DNA from: Mycobacterium sp.
GTDB lineage: Bacteria; Actinomycetota; Actinomycetes; Mycobacteriales; Mycobacteriaceae
DNA length: 64,000 bases
NCBI GenBank assembly: GCA_020438905.1
Contig: JAGQTQ010000048.1
Span: 1 to 64,000, forward strand
Direction of reading: 5' to 3'
Part shown: piece after piece, positions 17,673-27,722 of the stretch
Layout of the letters: each line of letters starts with the position of its first letter
How positions within the stretch are numbered: position 1 is the stretch's first letter
Notes under the pieces: model-generated
Seen by the model: the letters and a program-made list of their open reading frames with translations, nothing else
Told to the model about the DNA's origin: nothing
The model's database searches: none
Position numbers and translations under genes: made by a program

Positions 17673-19157
17673 ATGAGTCTGGATCCGCGCACGCCGGTGA
17701 TCGTCGGTGTCGGTCAGGTCAACCAGCGCGACGAGGCGCCGGAAGTGGAGCCCGTCGACCTGATGGCCTCGGCCGCCCGTGAGGCCGCCGACCCGCGGGT
17801 GCTTGCGGCGCTGGACTCCATCCGGGTGGTCAACCTGTTGTCCTGGCGCTACCGCGATCCCGGCCTGCTGCTCGGCCGGCGGATCGGCAGCACCGATGCG
17901 GCCACCGTGTACACCGGCATCGGCGGTAACACCCCGCAGTCGCTGCTCAACCAGACCTGCCTGGACATCCAGCGGGGCCGTGCCGACGCGGTGTTGCTCG
18001 CCGGCGGTGAGACCTGGCGAACCCGGATGCGACTGCGGGCCAGGGGAATGCGACCGGATTGGACCCGCCAGGACGACTCGGTCCCGGTGCCGCCGGGAGG
18101 CGAGGGCAGTGTGCCGATGTCGGCTCCCGGCGACGAGCGCATCGGCCTGGACCGGCCGTCCTACGTCTATCCGATGTTCGACCAGGCGCTGCGGATCGCC
18201 GACGGCGAGACGATCGAGGAGCACCGGCGCCGCATCGCAGAACTCTGGGCGCAGTTCAGCGCCGTGGCCCAGGCCAACCCGCACGCCTGGAGCCGGGAGG
18301 CGCTGACCGCCGAGCAGATCGCCGGGCCGGGTCCGGGCAACCGGATGATCAGCTGGCCGTATCCGAAGCTGATGAACTCCAACAACATGGTCGACCAGGC
18401 GGCCGCCGTGGTGCTGTGCTCGGTGGAGAAGGCGACCTATCTGCAAATCCCGCGCGACACCTGGGTCTTCCCACACGCCGGCACCGATTCGCACGACACC
18501 TACGACATCTCCGAGCGCGACGAGTTCCACCGCTGCCCGGCCATCCGGATCGGCGGACGGCGGGCGCTGGAGTTGGCCGGCACCGGGGTAGACGACCTCG
18601 CCTACATCGACGTCTACTCCTGCTTCCCCTCGGCGGTGCAGGTGGCCGCTCGCGAGATCGGCCTTCCGATCGGGGATCCCGGCCGGCCGCTGACGGTCAC
18701 CGGCGGGCTGACCTTCGCCGGCGGCCCCTGGAACAACTACGTCATGCACTCGATCGCCACCATGGCCGAACGGTTACGCGAAGAGCCCGCCGCCCGAGGG
18801 TTGATCACCGCCAACGGCGGTTACCTCACCAAGCACAGCTTCGGGGTCTACGGCGCCACCCCGCCGGCCCGCGGCTTCCGCTGGGAAGACGTCCAGGACG
18901 AGGTCGACCGCGAGCCGACCCGCACCGCGCTGGTGGAGTGGGACGGTATCGGCGCGGTGGAGTCGTGGACGACCCCGTACGACCGGGAGGGCAACCCCGA
19001 GAAGGTGTTCCTCTCGGTGCGCACCCCCGACGGGGCCAGGACACTAGCGGTGATCACCGATCCCGGCGAGGCTGCAAACTCCGTCGTCGAGGACATCGGT
19101 GGTGCCAAGGTACGGGTGTATCCAGACGGCACCGCCAGCCTGAAGCTGGCCGGCTGA
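17673..19157 (+). CDS. thiolase-like protein with C-terminal OB-type domain
   Basis: A 494-residue thiolase-superfamily protein of the Rv1867 type. The thiolase fold covers residues 5-400 (VIVGVGQVNQRDE; GRADAVLLAGGE; NGGYLTKHSFGVYG retaining the active-site histidine). The last 90 residues look like the OB-fold domain found after such proteins. The usual nucleophilic cysteine position around GGNTPQSLLNQ carries no cysteine, so a classical thiolase reaction is doubtful. A role in lipid or sterol CoA metabolism is an inference from family and neighbours (CoA-transferase and ALDH upstream). Confidence 0.82.
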   Translation: MSLDPRTPVIVGVGQVNQRDEAPEVEPVDLMASAAREAADPRVLAALDSIRVVNLLSWRYRDPGLLLGRRIGSTDAATVYTGIGGNTPQSLLNQTCLDIQRGRADAVLLAGGETWRTRMRLRARGMRPDWTRQDDSVPVPPGGEGSVPMSAPGDERIGLDRPSYVYPMFDQALRIADGETIEEHRRRIAELWAQFSAVAQANPHAWSREALTAEQIAGPGPGNRMISWPYPKLMNSNNMVDQAAAVVLCSVEKATYLQIPRDTWVFPHAGTDSHDTYDISERDEFHRCPAIRIGGRRALELAGTGVDDLAYIDVYSCFPSAVQVAAREIGLPIGDPGRPLTVTGGLTFAGGPWNNYVMHSIATMAERLREEPAARGLITANGGYLTKHSFGVYGATPPARGFRWEDVQDEVDREPTRTALVEWDGIGAVESWTTPYDREGNPEKVFLSVRTPDGARTLAVITDPGEAANSVVEDIGGAKVRVYPDGTASLKLAG

Positions 19158-19187
19158 CCGGTCGGTCCGCACCACTGAAGAACATGA

Positions 19188-19223
19188 CAGCAGGCCTGCC
19201 GCCCGAAGGCGACAGGCCTGCTG
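19188..19223. terminator. strong hairpin between convergent genes
   Basis: CAGCAGGCCTG (19188-19198) pairs perfectly with CAGGCCTGCTG (19213-19223) around a 14-base loop. It lies between the stops of the thiolase-like gene and fbpC and can serve both directions. No long T tract follows, as is common in mycobacteria. Confidence 0.8.
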
Positions 19224-19236
19224 GTTGACGGAATCC

Positions 19237-20292
<1,056 letters not shown>

Positions 20293-20392
20293 TCAAACAC
20301 CGCTGGTCAAGACCGGACGGAACGCGGCGCGGTGAGCCGAGTCGCAGTTGCGCAACGATCAGGTCACGCGCCGAAACACCCTCGGGAAGAGG

Positions 20393-21847
20393 CTATTTGG
20401 CTCCGTGCCCGGCCTCCTCTACCGCTGCCGGGTCGGTCCTCTGATCGAGGGCGGAATCGTAGGCGGCCGCGACCGCGCGCGCCCGGTCGCGGCGATCGTC
20501 GATGGCCTGGCTCAAATCCTGGAGCAGATCCGGCTTGCGAAAAACCAAGCGCTCCAACGTATCCCGGTCGATCTGCAGAACCGTCACCTCACCGACGGCG
20601 TACCCGTTGCCCATGACCGGTTCTCTGGTCAGGGCGGTCTGGCCGAGGAAGTCACCCTCGTGCAGGGTTGCCGCCGGGATGTACTGGCCGTCTTTTCCGG
20701 TCACGAACATCCGAACGCGGCCCTTGACCACGAAAGACATTCCGGCCGGGACCTCGCCGCCGCGCTGCATCACCTCGTCGGATCCGTAGCGGACAAGCTT
20801 CACCTTCGGCAGCAGCGTCTCCATCTCCGTGCTGCTGGCCCGCAGTATCGGGGCGATCTTGCGCAGCGCATCGGCCCGCCGGGCCGGTGTGGAGAAGTCG
20901 TCCTCCAGGCTGTCGAGCCGCAGGCCCGCTCGCCGGGAGGCATACCAGAGCCAGCGCTGGAAGGTCGACCGGGCGGCGACATCGTCGGCTGGGGAGCGCA
21001 GCGGAATGCTCACCGTGTAGTCGGTGCTGGACACCGCGTTGGCTGACGGGCTGGCGTCCGGGTGGACTTGCGGCAGGTCCTGAGCAGTATTGGTCAGCAG
21101 CGCGCAGACCGAGTCCGGCGCGTCGGCGCCCGCGAACTTCACGTTCACGGTGATGGTGTGGCCGCCGGCCGGCCGGCTGAGGTTCGAGAACGCCTGGCCG
21201 GCCAGCACCGAGTTGGGGATGATCTCCAGCCCGCTGCCGGTGTTGATATGGGTGGCCCGCCAGTTGACCTCGACGACCCGGCCGCTGGCCGAGGTGGTCT
21301 TGACCCAGTCGCCCAACTGGAACGGCTGCTCGAAGAGCAGCAGCAGACCGGAGATGATCTGTCCCACCGAGTTCTGCAACGTCAGGCCCAGCACGATCGA
21401 ACTGATGCCCAGGGCGGTGAAAAGACCACCGACGTTGGCGCCCCAGACGTAGGCGAAGATCATCGCCACCCCGACGGCGATGATTCCGAATCGCGCGACG
21501 TCGATGAAGATCGACGGCATCCGCCGTCGCCAGCTGCCGGTCGGGGCGCTTTCGAACACCGTGGCGCTGACCCCGGACAACACCATGATCAGCACGAGGA
21601 TGCCGAACGCCGTCGCGAGCAGACGCACCCCGGTGGTCTCGACCGAGATCGAGGTGGTCTTGAACATCAACAGCAGCAGCGCACCCAGCGGAACGATGTA
21701 GCTGCGCAGCAGACCGACCGGTTTGGCCAGGAAGTTGCCCCGCCGGCTCAGCGATTGCTGCAGTTCGGTGAGTACGACGAGCAGGGTCGGCAGTCCGATG
21801 GCGATGATCACCGACCAGTAGAACCACGGCGCGCCCAGGATGCTCAC
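20393..21847 (-). CDS. MscS-type channel with cyclic-nucleotide-binding domain
   Basis: A 484-residue membrane protein. There are four to five hydrophobic segments in residues 1-175, then the MscS pore and beta-domain signature (LGLTLQNSVGQIISGLLLL, IPNSVLAGQAF). The C-terminal domain from about residue 325 has the cNMP-binding pattern (MQRGGEVPAGMSFVVKGRV, LHEGDFLGQTALT). The usual phosphate-cassette arginine and the surrounding RTASV-type motif are replaced by GQTALTREP. GTG 21847 starts in a GTGA overlap with the cyclase stop and has GGAGG seven bases upstream. The pair resembles Rv2434c-Rv2435c. Gating by a nucleotide is an inference. Confidence 0.88.
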   Translation of the reverse strand: MSILGAPWFYWSVIIAIGLPTLLVVLTELQQSLSRRGNFLAKPVGLLRSYIVPLGALLLLMFKTTSISVETTGVRLLATAFGILVLIMVLSGVSATVFESAPTGSWRRRMPSIFIDVARFGIIAVGVAMIFAYVWGANVGGLFTALGISSIVLGLTLQNSVGQIISGLLLLFEQPFQLGDWVKTTSASGRVVEVNWRATHINTGSGLEIIPNSVLAGQAFSNLSRPAGGHTITVNVKFAGADAPDSVCALLTNTAQDLPQVHPDASPSANAVSSTDYTVSIPLRSPADDVAARSTFQRWLWYASRRAGLRLDSLEDDFSTPARRADALRKIAPILRASSTEMETLLPKVKLVRYGSDEVMQRGGEVPAGMSFVVKGRVRMFVTGKDGQYIPAATLHEGDFLGQTALTREPVMGNGYAVGEVTVLQIDRDTLERLVFRKPDLLQDLSQAIDDRRDRARAVAAAYDSALDQRTDPAAVEEAGHGAK

Positions 21848-24039
21848 CGTTGATCCTCCGACAGCCGCCACGTCGGTTCTTCGCGGTCACCGACGCTCAT
21901 GGTCCCGGCGGGTGTGTATTGCCGGGTGTCCCGGGTCGCCTCGAAGACCTCCCGGCTGACGTAGACGCCGGGCTGGGCCGCCCCGCTCCGCAGGGTCGAG
22001 GCCAGATGCACCGCGCCGCCCCACAGGTCGTAGACCAGTCCGGCCCGCCCGATCAGCCCGCTGGTGACCGTCCCGGTGTCGATGCCCGCGCGCAGCCGGA
22101 TGCTATGCCCGGTCTCGGCGTTGAACCGGTTGACGATTCGCTGCATGTCGAGGGCGAAGTCGACGGTGCGGTGGATGTTGTCCAGCCGCGGCACCGTCAG
22201 GCCACAGCTGGCCAGATACCCGTTGTGGGTGTTGCGCACCCGCTCCACGCCGTGACTTTCGGCCGCGGCGTCGAATTGGTGCACCAGTTTGTTGATGATC
22301 TCCAGCGACTCCTCGGCCTCGAGGTCGCCGGACAACTCATCCAGGCCGATCAGATCGGCGTAGAGGACGGTGACGTCCTGGTGCTCCTCGGCGATGGTCT
22401 CCTCACCCCCGCGGTATCGCTGGACCACCTTCTCCGGCATCAGCGACAGCAGCAGGCGGTCGTTCTCCTGCTGCTGCTGGGTCAACAACTGATGCTTGAT
22501 CGCCAGGCTGCGGCTCATCTCGTTGAAGGCCACGGTGAGGTCGCCGAACTCGTCACCGGAGCTCACCGGCAATGCGACGTCGTAGTCCCCGGTACTGATC
22601 TTCTCGGCACCGTCCTCCAGTCGCTTGATCGGGCGGACGAAGAGTTTCGCCCACAGCATCGCCGCCAGACAGGCCACGAAGATCACCAGGACGGTGGCGC
22701 GAACGAGTCGGTGGCCGAACGCGGACTCGGGCTCGAACGCCTCCCCGGAGTCGAGGGAGGCGATGATGACCCAGTCCAGGCCCTTCAGATTGAGTGGGGC
22801 GTAGGCGTGCAGTGCGCGTCGGCCGAGGTAGTTGGTGGCGATGAGGGTCCCGGTCTCGCCGCGTCGCGCAGCCTCGGTGGCCTTGGTTCCGACCGGCTGT
22901 ATGAGTACGGTCGTGCCCTCCTCGATCGCCCGGTCGGCGACCTCGGGGGGTGTCCCGGCGCTGATGACCTCACGGCGGTAGGCCTCGGGGTCCTCGAGGA
23001 ACAGCCGGGAATCCGAGCGCATCAGATTGTCAGGCCCGACAACGAAGGTTTCGCCGGTCCGCCCCATCCCGGCTCGCTCCCAGCCGCGGCTGTCGGTCAC
23101 CAGATTGGTGATGATGGACGCCGGGTATCCCACCGCAAGAACGCCGATGGCCCGGCCGGGCGGCCCGATCGGAACCAGGATCCAGGCCATCGGCTGGGGC
23201 GAGGGCAGGTACTCGGCGAAGTCGGTGCTGGCGACATAGTCGACGTCATTGGATGCCATCGCCTTGCGGAACGCATCCGGCAGATAGCCCTCGCCGCGGT
23301 AGGGGCCGGTGAGAACGTTCATCCCCAGCTCGACGCCCTTGTCGGCGCTGTAGACGACGTCGCCGACGGCGTTGATCAGGAACACGTCGAGGAACCCCGC
23401 CCCGGTGGCGACGTCCCGGAAATATTTGTTGTAGCGGGCGTTGGCCGCAGACCAGGCGCTGCCGTCGCCCGCGTCGTCCACCACGACGGCCTTCTTGGGG
23501 TGCACGGTGTAGGTGGCCTGTAGGTAGCGGGCCGCGTTCGAGGTGGGCATCAGCGCGGCAACGTCGACACCGTTCTCGGCGGCCTCGGCGAACCGGCGGT
23601 TGTAGAAGTCGATGATCGACTTACTCTGCTCCGGGGTGATATCGGTGTCGGAGAGCTCGCCGAAACCCGTGTTGAACGCCTTGAGCGCGGCGGTCAAGGT
23701 ATCGCCGCGGGACAGGATCTGCATCGAACCCCGCAGATCCGCGAGCCCCAGCTCGAGCACCTGGGACTGGGCCTGGCGGATACCGGTGAGCCGCTCGAAC
23801 ACCGCGGCCCGCAGTGAGGTCCGGCCGGACTCGAAGCCGATGCCACCGGCGACCGCGGTGGCCAGGATCGTCATCGCGAGCAGCATCAGCATCAGCTTGG
23901 ACTGGATGCTGACCCGATCGAACAGGCTGCGTTTGGCCTTGCGCCGGCGCAGCTTCTCGGCGAGCGCCGATGGTGCATGCGGCGCCTCGGGGTTTTCGGG
24001 CCCTCTGGGGTTTTCAGCGGTCTCGGGCGCTGCCGACAT
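21844..24039 (-). CDS. membrane class III cyclase homologue, degenerate catalytic site
   Basis: A 731-residue protein. The cytoplasmic N-tail is followed by membrane segment 1 near residues 48-68 and a large extracytoplasmic dCache-like sensor (70-440). Membrane segment 2 is near 447-467, then HAMP (to 520), then a cyclase domain (550-725). The first metal aspartate is present (VLYADLIG). The second reads NTHNGY where active enzymes have IGDAY. The adenine and transition-state region reads DLWGGAVHLASTLRS where WGDTVNLASRMES is usual, so the Asp, Asn and Arg are lost. It may bind or sense rather than make cAMP. The ATG has AAAGGA upstream. It is coupled to the channel gene. Confidence 0.88.
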   Translation of the reverse strand: MSAAPETAENPRGPENPEAPHAPSALAEKLRRRKAKRSLFDRVSIQSKLMLMLLAMTILATAVAGGIGFESGRTSLRAAVFERLTGIRQAQSQVLELGLADLRGSMQILSRGDTLTAALKAFNTGFGELSDTDITPEQSKSIIDFYNRRFAEAAENGVDVAALMPTSNAARYLQATYTVHPKKAVVVDDAGDGSAWSAANARYNKYFRDVATGAGFLDVFLINAVGDVVYSADKGVELGMNVLTGPYRGEGYLPDAFRKAMASNDVDYVASTDFAEYLPSPQPMAWILVPIGPPGRAIGVLAVGYPASIITNLVTDSRGWERAGMGRTGETFVVGPDNLMRSDSRLFLEDPEAYRREVISAGTPPEVADRAIEEGTTVLIQPVGTKATEAARRGETGTLIATNYLGRRALHAYAPLNLKGLDWVIIASLDSGEAFEPESAFGHRLVRATVLVIFVACLAAMLWAKLFVRPIKRLEDGAEKISTGDYDVALPVSSGDEFGDLTVAFNEMSRSLAIKHQLLTQQQQENDRLLLSLMPEKVVQRYRGGEETIAEEHQDVTVLYADLIGLDELSGDLEAEESLEIINKLVHQFDAAAESHGVERVRNTHNGYLASCGLTVPRLDNIHRTVDFALDMQRIVNRFNAETGHSIRLRAGIDTGTVTSGLIGRAGLVYDLWGGAVHLASTLRSGAAQPGVYVSREVFEATRDTRQYTPAGTMSVGDREEPTWRLSEDQR

Positions 24040-24069
24040 CGGGTTCCTTTCGGTCGACCTCCGCGAGGG

Positions 24070-24075
24070 TAACTT
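24070..24075 (+). promoter_or_regulatory. leaderless -10 box before a gene fragment
   Basis: TAACTT is followed by seven bases and the GTG of the DUF1810 fragment. The promoter geometry survives although the gene is truncated. Confidence 0.45.
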
Positions 24076-24082
24076 GTCCGAT

Positions 24083-24235
24083 GTGGCGGATCCGTACGAC
24101 TTGCGGCGCTTCCTCGAAGCTCAGGACGGCCACTACCGGCAGGTCTGCGCGGAACTGCAGTCCGGGCACAAGCGCGGCCACTGGATCCGGCTGATCTTCC
24201 CCCAGTTGAAGGGGCCGATGCTCAGCGCGGGCTGA
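24083..24235 (+). pseudogene. truncated DUF1810-family protein
   Basis: Fifty codons starting GTG encode the N-terminal third of a DUF1810 protein (DPYDLRRFLEAQDGHY, then HKRGHWIRLIFPQLKG). Full members have about 140 residues. After FPQLKG the frame runs five unrelated codons to a stop. The end overlaps the amylase stop on the other strand, so the break lies at that junction, probably a deletion. The divergent cyclase gene starts 43 bases upstream. Confidence 0.7.
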
Positions 24236-25547
24236 GTACCAGCCAGCCGTGTGGGGGCACCACGGCGGCGTCGACCACCTCTGGCGGGGGAGCGCCGGCG
24301 CCGGCCAGAATCTGCGCCGGCGACCCGGTGAGTTCGGCAACCGGCAGCGGCATCGGTGCGTCGTCGATGTTGAGTGCCACGATCAGTGCGTCTTGGACGC
24401 CGCTGCTGGTGTCGACGCCGTGGCTGCGGTAGACGTAACCGCGGTTCTCCAGGAGAAGGTTCTCGGTCCTGGCCTCGTGAAGCCATGGATGCCGCCGCCG
24501 CAAGCCGATCAGATGGCGATGCAGATTCAGCACGTCGCGGGCGGCGCCGTCGGCTACCGCCGGCGGGGCGCCGAACTCGGGCCGCACCGCGTCGTCTCCG
24601 CCGGCACGGTCCTCTTTGACACCTCGATAGCCCAGTTCGTCGCCCGCGTAGATCGTGGGAACGCCACCGAGGGTGAACAACGTCACCAGTGCGTGGCCGA
24701 GATGCTCCGATCGCCCCAACCTGCTGGCGATTCGGGTGACGTCATGGTTTCCGACGAAGGTCAACGGGGCGAAAGTGTCGAGAAATCCGTTGTGCCGCTT
24801 CAGGGCCCAGTCCAATTCGTGGAAGTTGCCGTCGTTGAGGCTGCTCCAGATCGCCTTCCACAGTTCGTACTGAGTCACCGAGTCCGCGCCGGTGGTCTTG
24901 ACGAACGCGGTGTAGTCACCGTGGATCATCTCGGCGACGAACCAGGCTTTCGGAAACGCACGGCGGACCCTCGGGAGCACCTCGGCCCAGAACGACTCCG
25001 GCACGGCGTAGGCGGCGTCCAGGCGCCATCCGTCGGCGCCCCGGCCCAGCCAGTGCGTCATGACCTCGACGGTGTAGTCGGCGACCTGCGGGTTGCGGTG
25101 GTTGAGCGTGACCAGGTCGGCGTGTCCCTCGAAAGTGTGGAAGCGTCCCGGCCGGCCGCGGAACCACCTCGCGTCGTCATGGTCGGTGCCCGCAACGGCG
25201 CCGTGGTACCGCGGAAAATCGGTGCCAACGTGGTTGAACACCCCGTCCAGCAGCACCCGCAGCCCGCGGCGGTGCGCCTCACCGACGAGCCGGTCGAAGT
25301 CGGCGTCGTCACCCAGCCGGGGATCGATCCGGAAGTGGTCGGTGGTGTCGTAGCCGTGGGTGCGCGAGGCGAACACCGGTCCCAGGGCGATCCCCGAAAC
25401 GCCGAGCTCGACGGCATAGTCGAGCCAGTTGACCAACCGTGTCAGCCGGTGCTCGGCCGGGACGGGGGGTGTGGCCGCCGGGAAGGCGCCGACGAATCCG
25501 AGGGGGTATACCTGCCACCAGATCGCGTGGCGCACCCAGTCGATCAT
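24222..25547 (-). CDS. GH13 alpha-amylase-family glycosidase
   Basis: About 441 residues with the (beta/alpha)8 barrel of family GH13. Region I is DGVFNHVG, region II is GWRLDAAY (nucleophile Asp near residue 195), region III is FVAEMIHG (acid/base Glu), and region IV is FVGNHDVTR (transition-state Asp). A short C-terminal beta-domain follows. There is no signal peptide, so it acts in the cytosol on maltodextrin- or trehalose-like substrates, and specificity cannot be read. ATG 25547 is chosen because homology (DWVRHAIWWQVYPLGF) begins there. ATG 25580 would add 11 residues. It is divergent from the thioesterase gene. Confidence 0.9.
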   Translation of the reverse strand: MIDWVRHAIWWQVYPLGFVGAFPAATPPVPAEHRLTRLVNWLDYAVELGVSGIALGPVFASRTHGYDTTDHFRIDPRLGDDADFDRLVGEAHRRGLRVLLDGVFNHVGTDFPRYHGAVAGTDHDDARWFRGRPGRFHTFEGHADLVTLNHRNPQVADYTVEVMTHWLGRGADGWRLDAAYAVPESFWAEVLPRVRRAFPKAWFVAEMIHGDYTAFVKTTGADSVTQYELWKAIWSSLNDGNFHELDWALKRHNGFLDTFAPLTFVGNHDVTRIASRLGRSEHLGHALVTLFTLGGVPTIYAGDELGYRGVKEDRAGGDDAVRPEFGAPPAVADGAARDVLNLHRHLIGLRRRHPWLHEARTENLLLENRGYVYRSHGVDTSSGVQDALIVALNIDDAPMPLPVAELTGSPAQILAGAGAPPPEVVDAAVVPPHGWLVLSPR

Positions 25548-25594
25548 GCTCAAGAGGTTAGACACCGGCGACCGCGCCATGTTGTAGTGCTCGG

Positions 25595-26221
25595 ATGCTG
25601 GAGTTCACCGTCGAGGACTGGTCGGCCGAGGACGTCGCGCGGTTGCGCGGTATCTACGAGCCGTTGGCGGAATCGGTGCGCGACCTCATCGACGCGGCCA
25701 TCCGCACCGAGGCCGACGGCGAGACCGTCGCGCAGGTCAAGCGTGACATCGACGCCGCCGTGGCCCGGCTGCGTGAGCGTCAGATCGACGGGGCGTTCGG
25801 GGAACGGCACACCGCATCAGGGCAGAGACTGCCGTGGGGCAACGCCGTCGTCGGGATTCGCAACGCCGTCGCCCCGCCGGTGCGCACCCGCCGCGACGAG
25901 GAGTCCGGGCGGGTCTGGGCGGACGTCCGTCTGGGTGCGGCCTACGAAGGGCCGCCCGGCCACGTCCACGGCGGGGTGTCGGCGCTGATCCTCGACCATC
26001 TGCTGGGCGAGGCTGCCAGCCCCGACGGAAAAGTCCGTTTCACCGGCAGCATCACCGTCCGGTACCTGCGTGCCACCGCTCTCGGACCGCTGCGTGCCGA
26101 GGCGATCCGCACCCGCACCGAGGGCGTCAAGACCTATTGCGCCGGCCACATCGCCGACGCCGACGGCATCACGGTGGAGGCCGAGGGCGTTTTCATCACA
26201 CCGCGCTGGCTTCGCGACTGA
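25595..26221 (+). CDS. PaaI-family hotdog thioesterase with N-terminal helical extension
   Basis: A 208-residue protein. Residues 1-70 are helical and acidic, without a recognised domain. Residues 80-208 form a hotdog domain with the PaaI-type signature GPPGHVHGGVSALILDHLLG and the strand TGSITVRYLRATAL. It probably hydrolyses acyl-CoA thioesters. It is first in a co-directional run with the EthD protein (15-base gap) and an enoyl-CoA hydratase, which suggests a small CoA-ester degradation cluster. Confidence 0.85.
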   Translation: MLEFTVEDWSAEDVARLRGIYEPLAESVRDLIDAAIRTEADGETVAQVKRDIDAAVARLRERQIDGAFGERHTASGQRLPWGNAVVGIRNAVAPPVRTRRDEESGRVWADVRLGAAYEGPPGHVHGGVSALILDHLLGEAASPDGKVRFTGSITVRYLRATALGPLRAEAIRTRTEGVKTYCAGHIADADGITVEAEGVFITPRWLRD

Positions 26222-26236
26222 GGCTGGGCAGGTCCG

Positions 26237-26947
26237 GTGGAGAAGGTGATCGTCGCCCTGCGGTCGGCCGGCGCCGATGACGGTTTCGCGGCGCGGTTGT
26301 GTGGACCGGTCGCCGCCGATCTACTCGGCCTCGACCTGCCCGGGGTGACCATCAATGTTCGCGACGCCCCGGTGCGCGACGCGCTGATCACGTTGAGCAC
26401 CCTGGATCCGCCGGTCGTGGCCCTGGTCAGCCTGTGGGCCGACCGGCACTACGGCGCCCCGGTGCGCGCCGCCCTGGATCTGCTGGCCGGGCAGTCCGAC
26501 CTGCTGGCCGGGTACCTGGTCACCGAGTCGGTGCCGATGGCGCCGCCGGCCTGCGCGCCGGGGGAGCGCGCCGCCGGTCTCGCCAACGTCGCCCTGTTGC
26601 GCCGCCCGGCTCCGATGGACGAGCACACCTGGCTGACTCGCTGGCAGCGCGATCACACTCCGGTGGCGATCGCCACCCAGGCGACCTTCGGGTACGTGCA
26701 GAACTACGTGGTGCGTCCGCTGACCCCGGATGCGCCGCCGGTGTCGGCGATCGTCGAGGAGATGTTTCCGATCGAGGCGGTGTGCAGCCTGCACGCCTTC
26801 TTCGGCGCGGCCGACGACGCCGACCTTGCCGATCGGATGGGCCGGATGATCGCCAGCACCGCCGCGTTCGGAGCCAACGAGAACATCGACACCGTTGCCA
26901 CCGGACGGTACGTGTTCCGCAGCCCGTTCGGCGACCGGCCGACATAG
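26237..26947 (+). CDS. EthD-domain protein
   Basis: A 236-residue protein with a C-terminal dimeric alpha/beta-barrel (EthD-like) domain, seen in TWLTRWQRDHTPVAIATQATFGYVQ and the following IVEEMFPIEA. The N-terminal half (VTINVRDAPVRDA, ALVSLWADRHYG) looks like a second copy of the same fold, so the chain may form the barrel by itself. EthD-type proteins accompany degradation pathways, and the reaction here is unknown. It starts with GTG and lies between the thioesterase and enoyl-CoA hydratase genes. Confidence 0.75.
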   Translation: MEKVIVALRSAGADDGFAARLCGPVAADLLGLDLPGVTINVRDAPVRDALITLSTLDPPVVALVSLWADRHYGAPVRAALDLLAGQSDLLAGYLVTESVPMAPPACAPGERAAGLANVALLRRPAPMDEHTWLTRWQRDHTPVAIATQATFGYVQNYVVRPLTPDAPPVSAIVEEMFPIEAVCSLHAFFGAADDADLADRMGRMIASTAAFGANENIDTVATGRYVFRSPFGDRPT

Positions 26948-26950
26948 GCT
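26945..26950 (+). promoter_or_regulatory. leaderless -10 box for the enoyl-CoA hydratase gene
   Basis: TAGGCT overlaps the stop of the EthD gene and is followed by seven bases and the GTG at 26958. It gives the hydratase its own start inside the operon. Confidence 0.45.
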
Positions 26951-26957
26951 GACGCGG

Positions 26958-27710
26958 GTGCCCCTGGGAATCGCCGACGACAACCGCGTCCGCACGCTCA
27001 CCCTGAACCGGCCCGAGGCCCTCAACGCCTTCAACGAGGCGCTCTACGACGCCACCGCCGAGGCCCTGACCGCCGCGGCCGAGGACCCGTCGGTCGCCGT
27101 CGTCGTGATCACCGGGGCCGGCCGCGCGTTCAGTGCCGGCCAGGATCTCACCGAGATGCAGGCGCGTATCACCCATACCTCCTTCACCCCCGGCCGGCAC
27201 GGTTTCCCCGGCTTGATCGAGACGCTGACCGCGTTCCCCAAACCGCTGATCTGCGCGGTCAACGGAGTCGGCCTGGGGATCGGAACGACCATCCTGGGCT
27301 TCGCGGACCTGGCCTTCATGTCGGCCACCGCGCGGCTGAAGTGTCCCTTCACCAGCCTCGGCGTGGCCCCCGAGGCCGCGTCGTCATATCTGCTGCCCAG
27401 GCTGATCGGCCGGCAGAACGCGGCCTTGCTGCTGATGTCCTCGGAGTGGGTCGACGCAGCCGAAGCGCTGCGGATGGGCCTGGTCTGGAAGGTGTGTGAA
27501 CCCGACGAGTTGATTCCGGAGGTCCGTCGGCACGCCGAAATCCTTGCCGCCAAGCCGATTTCGAGCCTGATCGCGGTCAAGCAGACGATGGCCGAGCCGA
27601 CCCGCGACGGTATCGCCGCGGCCAGCGTCCGGGAGAACGGGTACTTCGCCAGTTTGATGGGGGAGCGGGCCAACGCCGAGGCGCTCGCCGAGTTCCACCG
27701 CAGGCATTAG
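26958..27710 (+). CDS. enoyl-CoA hydratase/isomerase
   Basis: A 250-residue crotonase-fold protein. The first oxyanion-hole segment is ITGAGRAFSAGQDL near residue 60, and the second is AVNGVGLGIGTTILGFADLAF near 100. The catalytic acid positions read SLGVAPEAASSYLLPRLIG. It hydrates or isomerises an enoyl-CoA in fatty-acid or aromatic breakdown, and substrate specificity cannot be inferred. The GTG at 26958 is ten bases after the EthD stop. Confidence 0.9.
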   Translation: MPLGIADDNRVRTLTLNRPEALNAFNEALYDATAEALTAAAEDPSVAVVVITGAGRAFSAGQDLTEMQARITHTSFTPGRHGFPGLIETLTAFPKPLICAVNGVGLGIGTTILGFADLAFMSATARLKCPFTSLGVAPEAASSYLLPRLIGRQNAALLLMSSEWVDAAEALRMGLVWKVCEPDELIPEVRRHAEILAAKPISSLIAVKQTMAEPTRDGIAAASVRENGYFASLMGERANAEALAEFHRRH

Positions 27711-27722
27711 GAACCAGACGTC

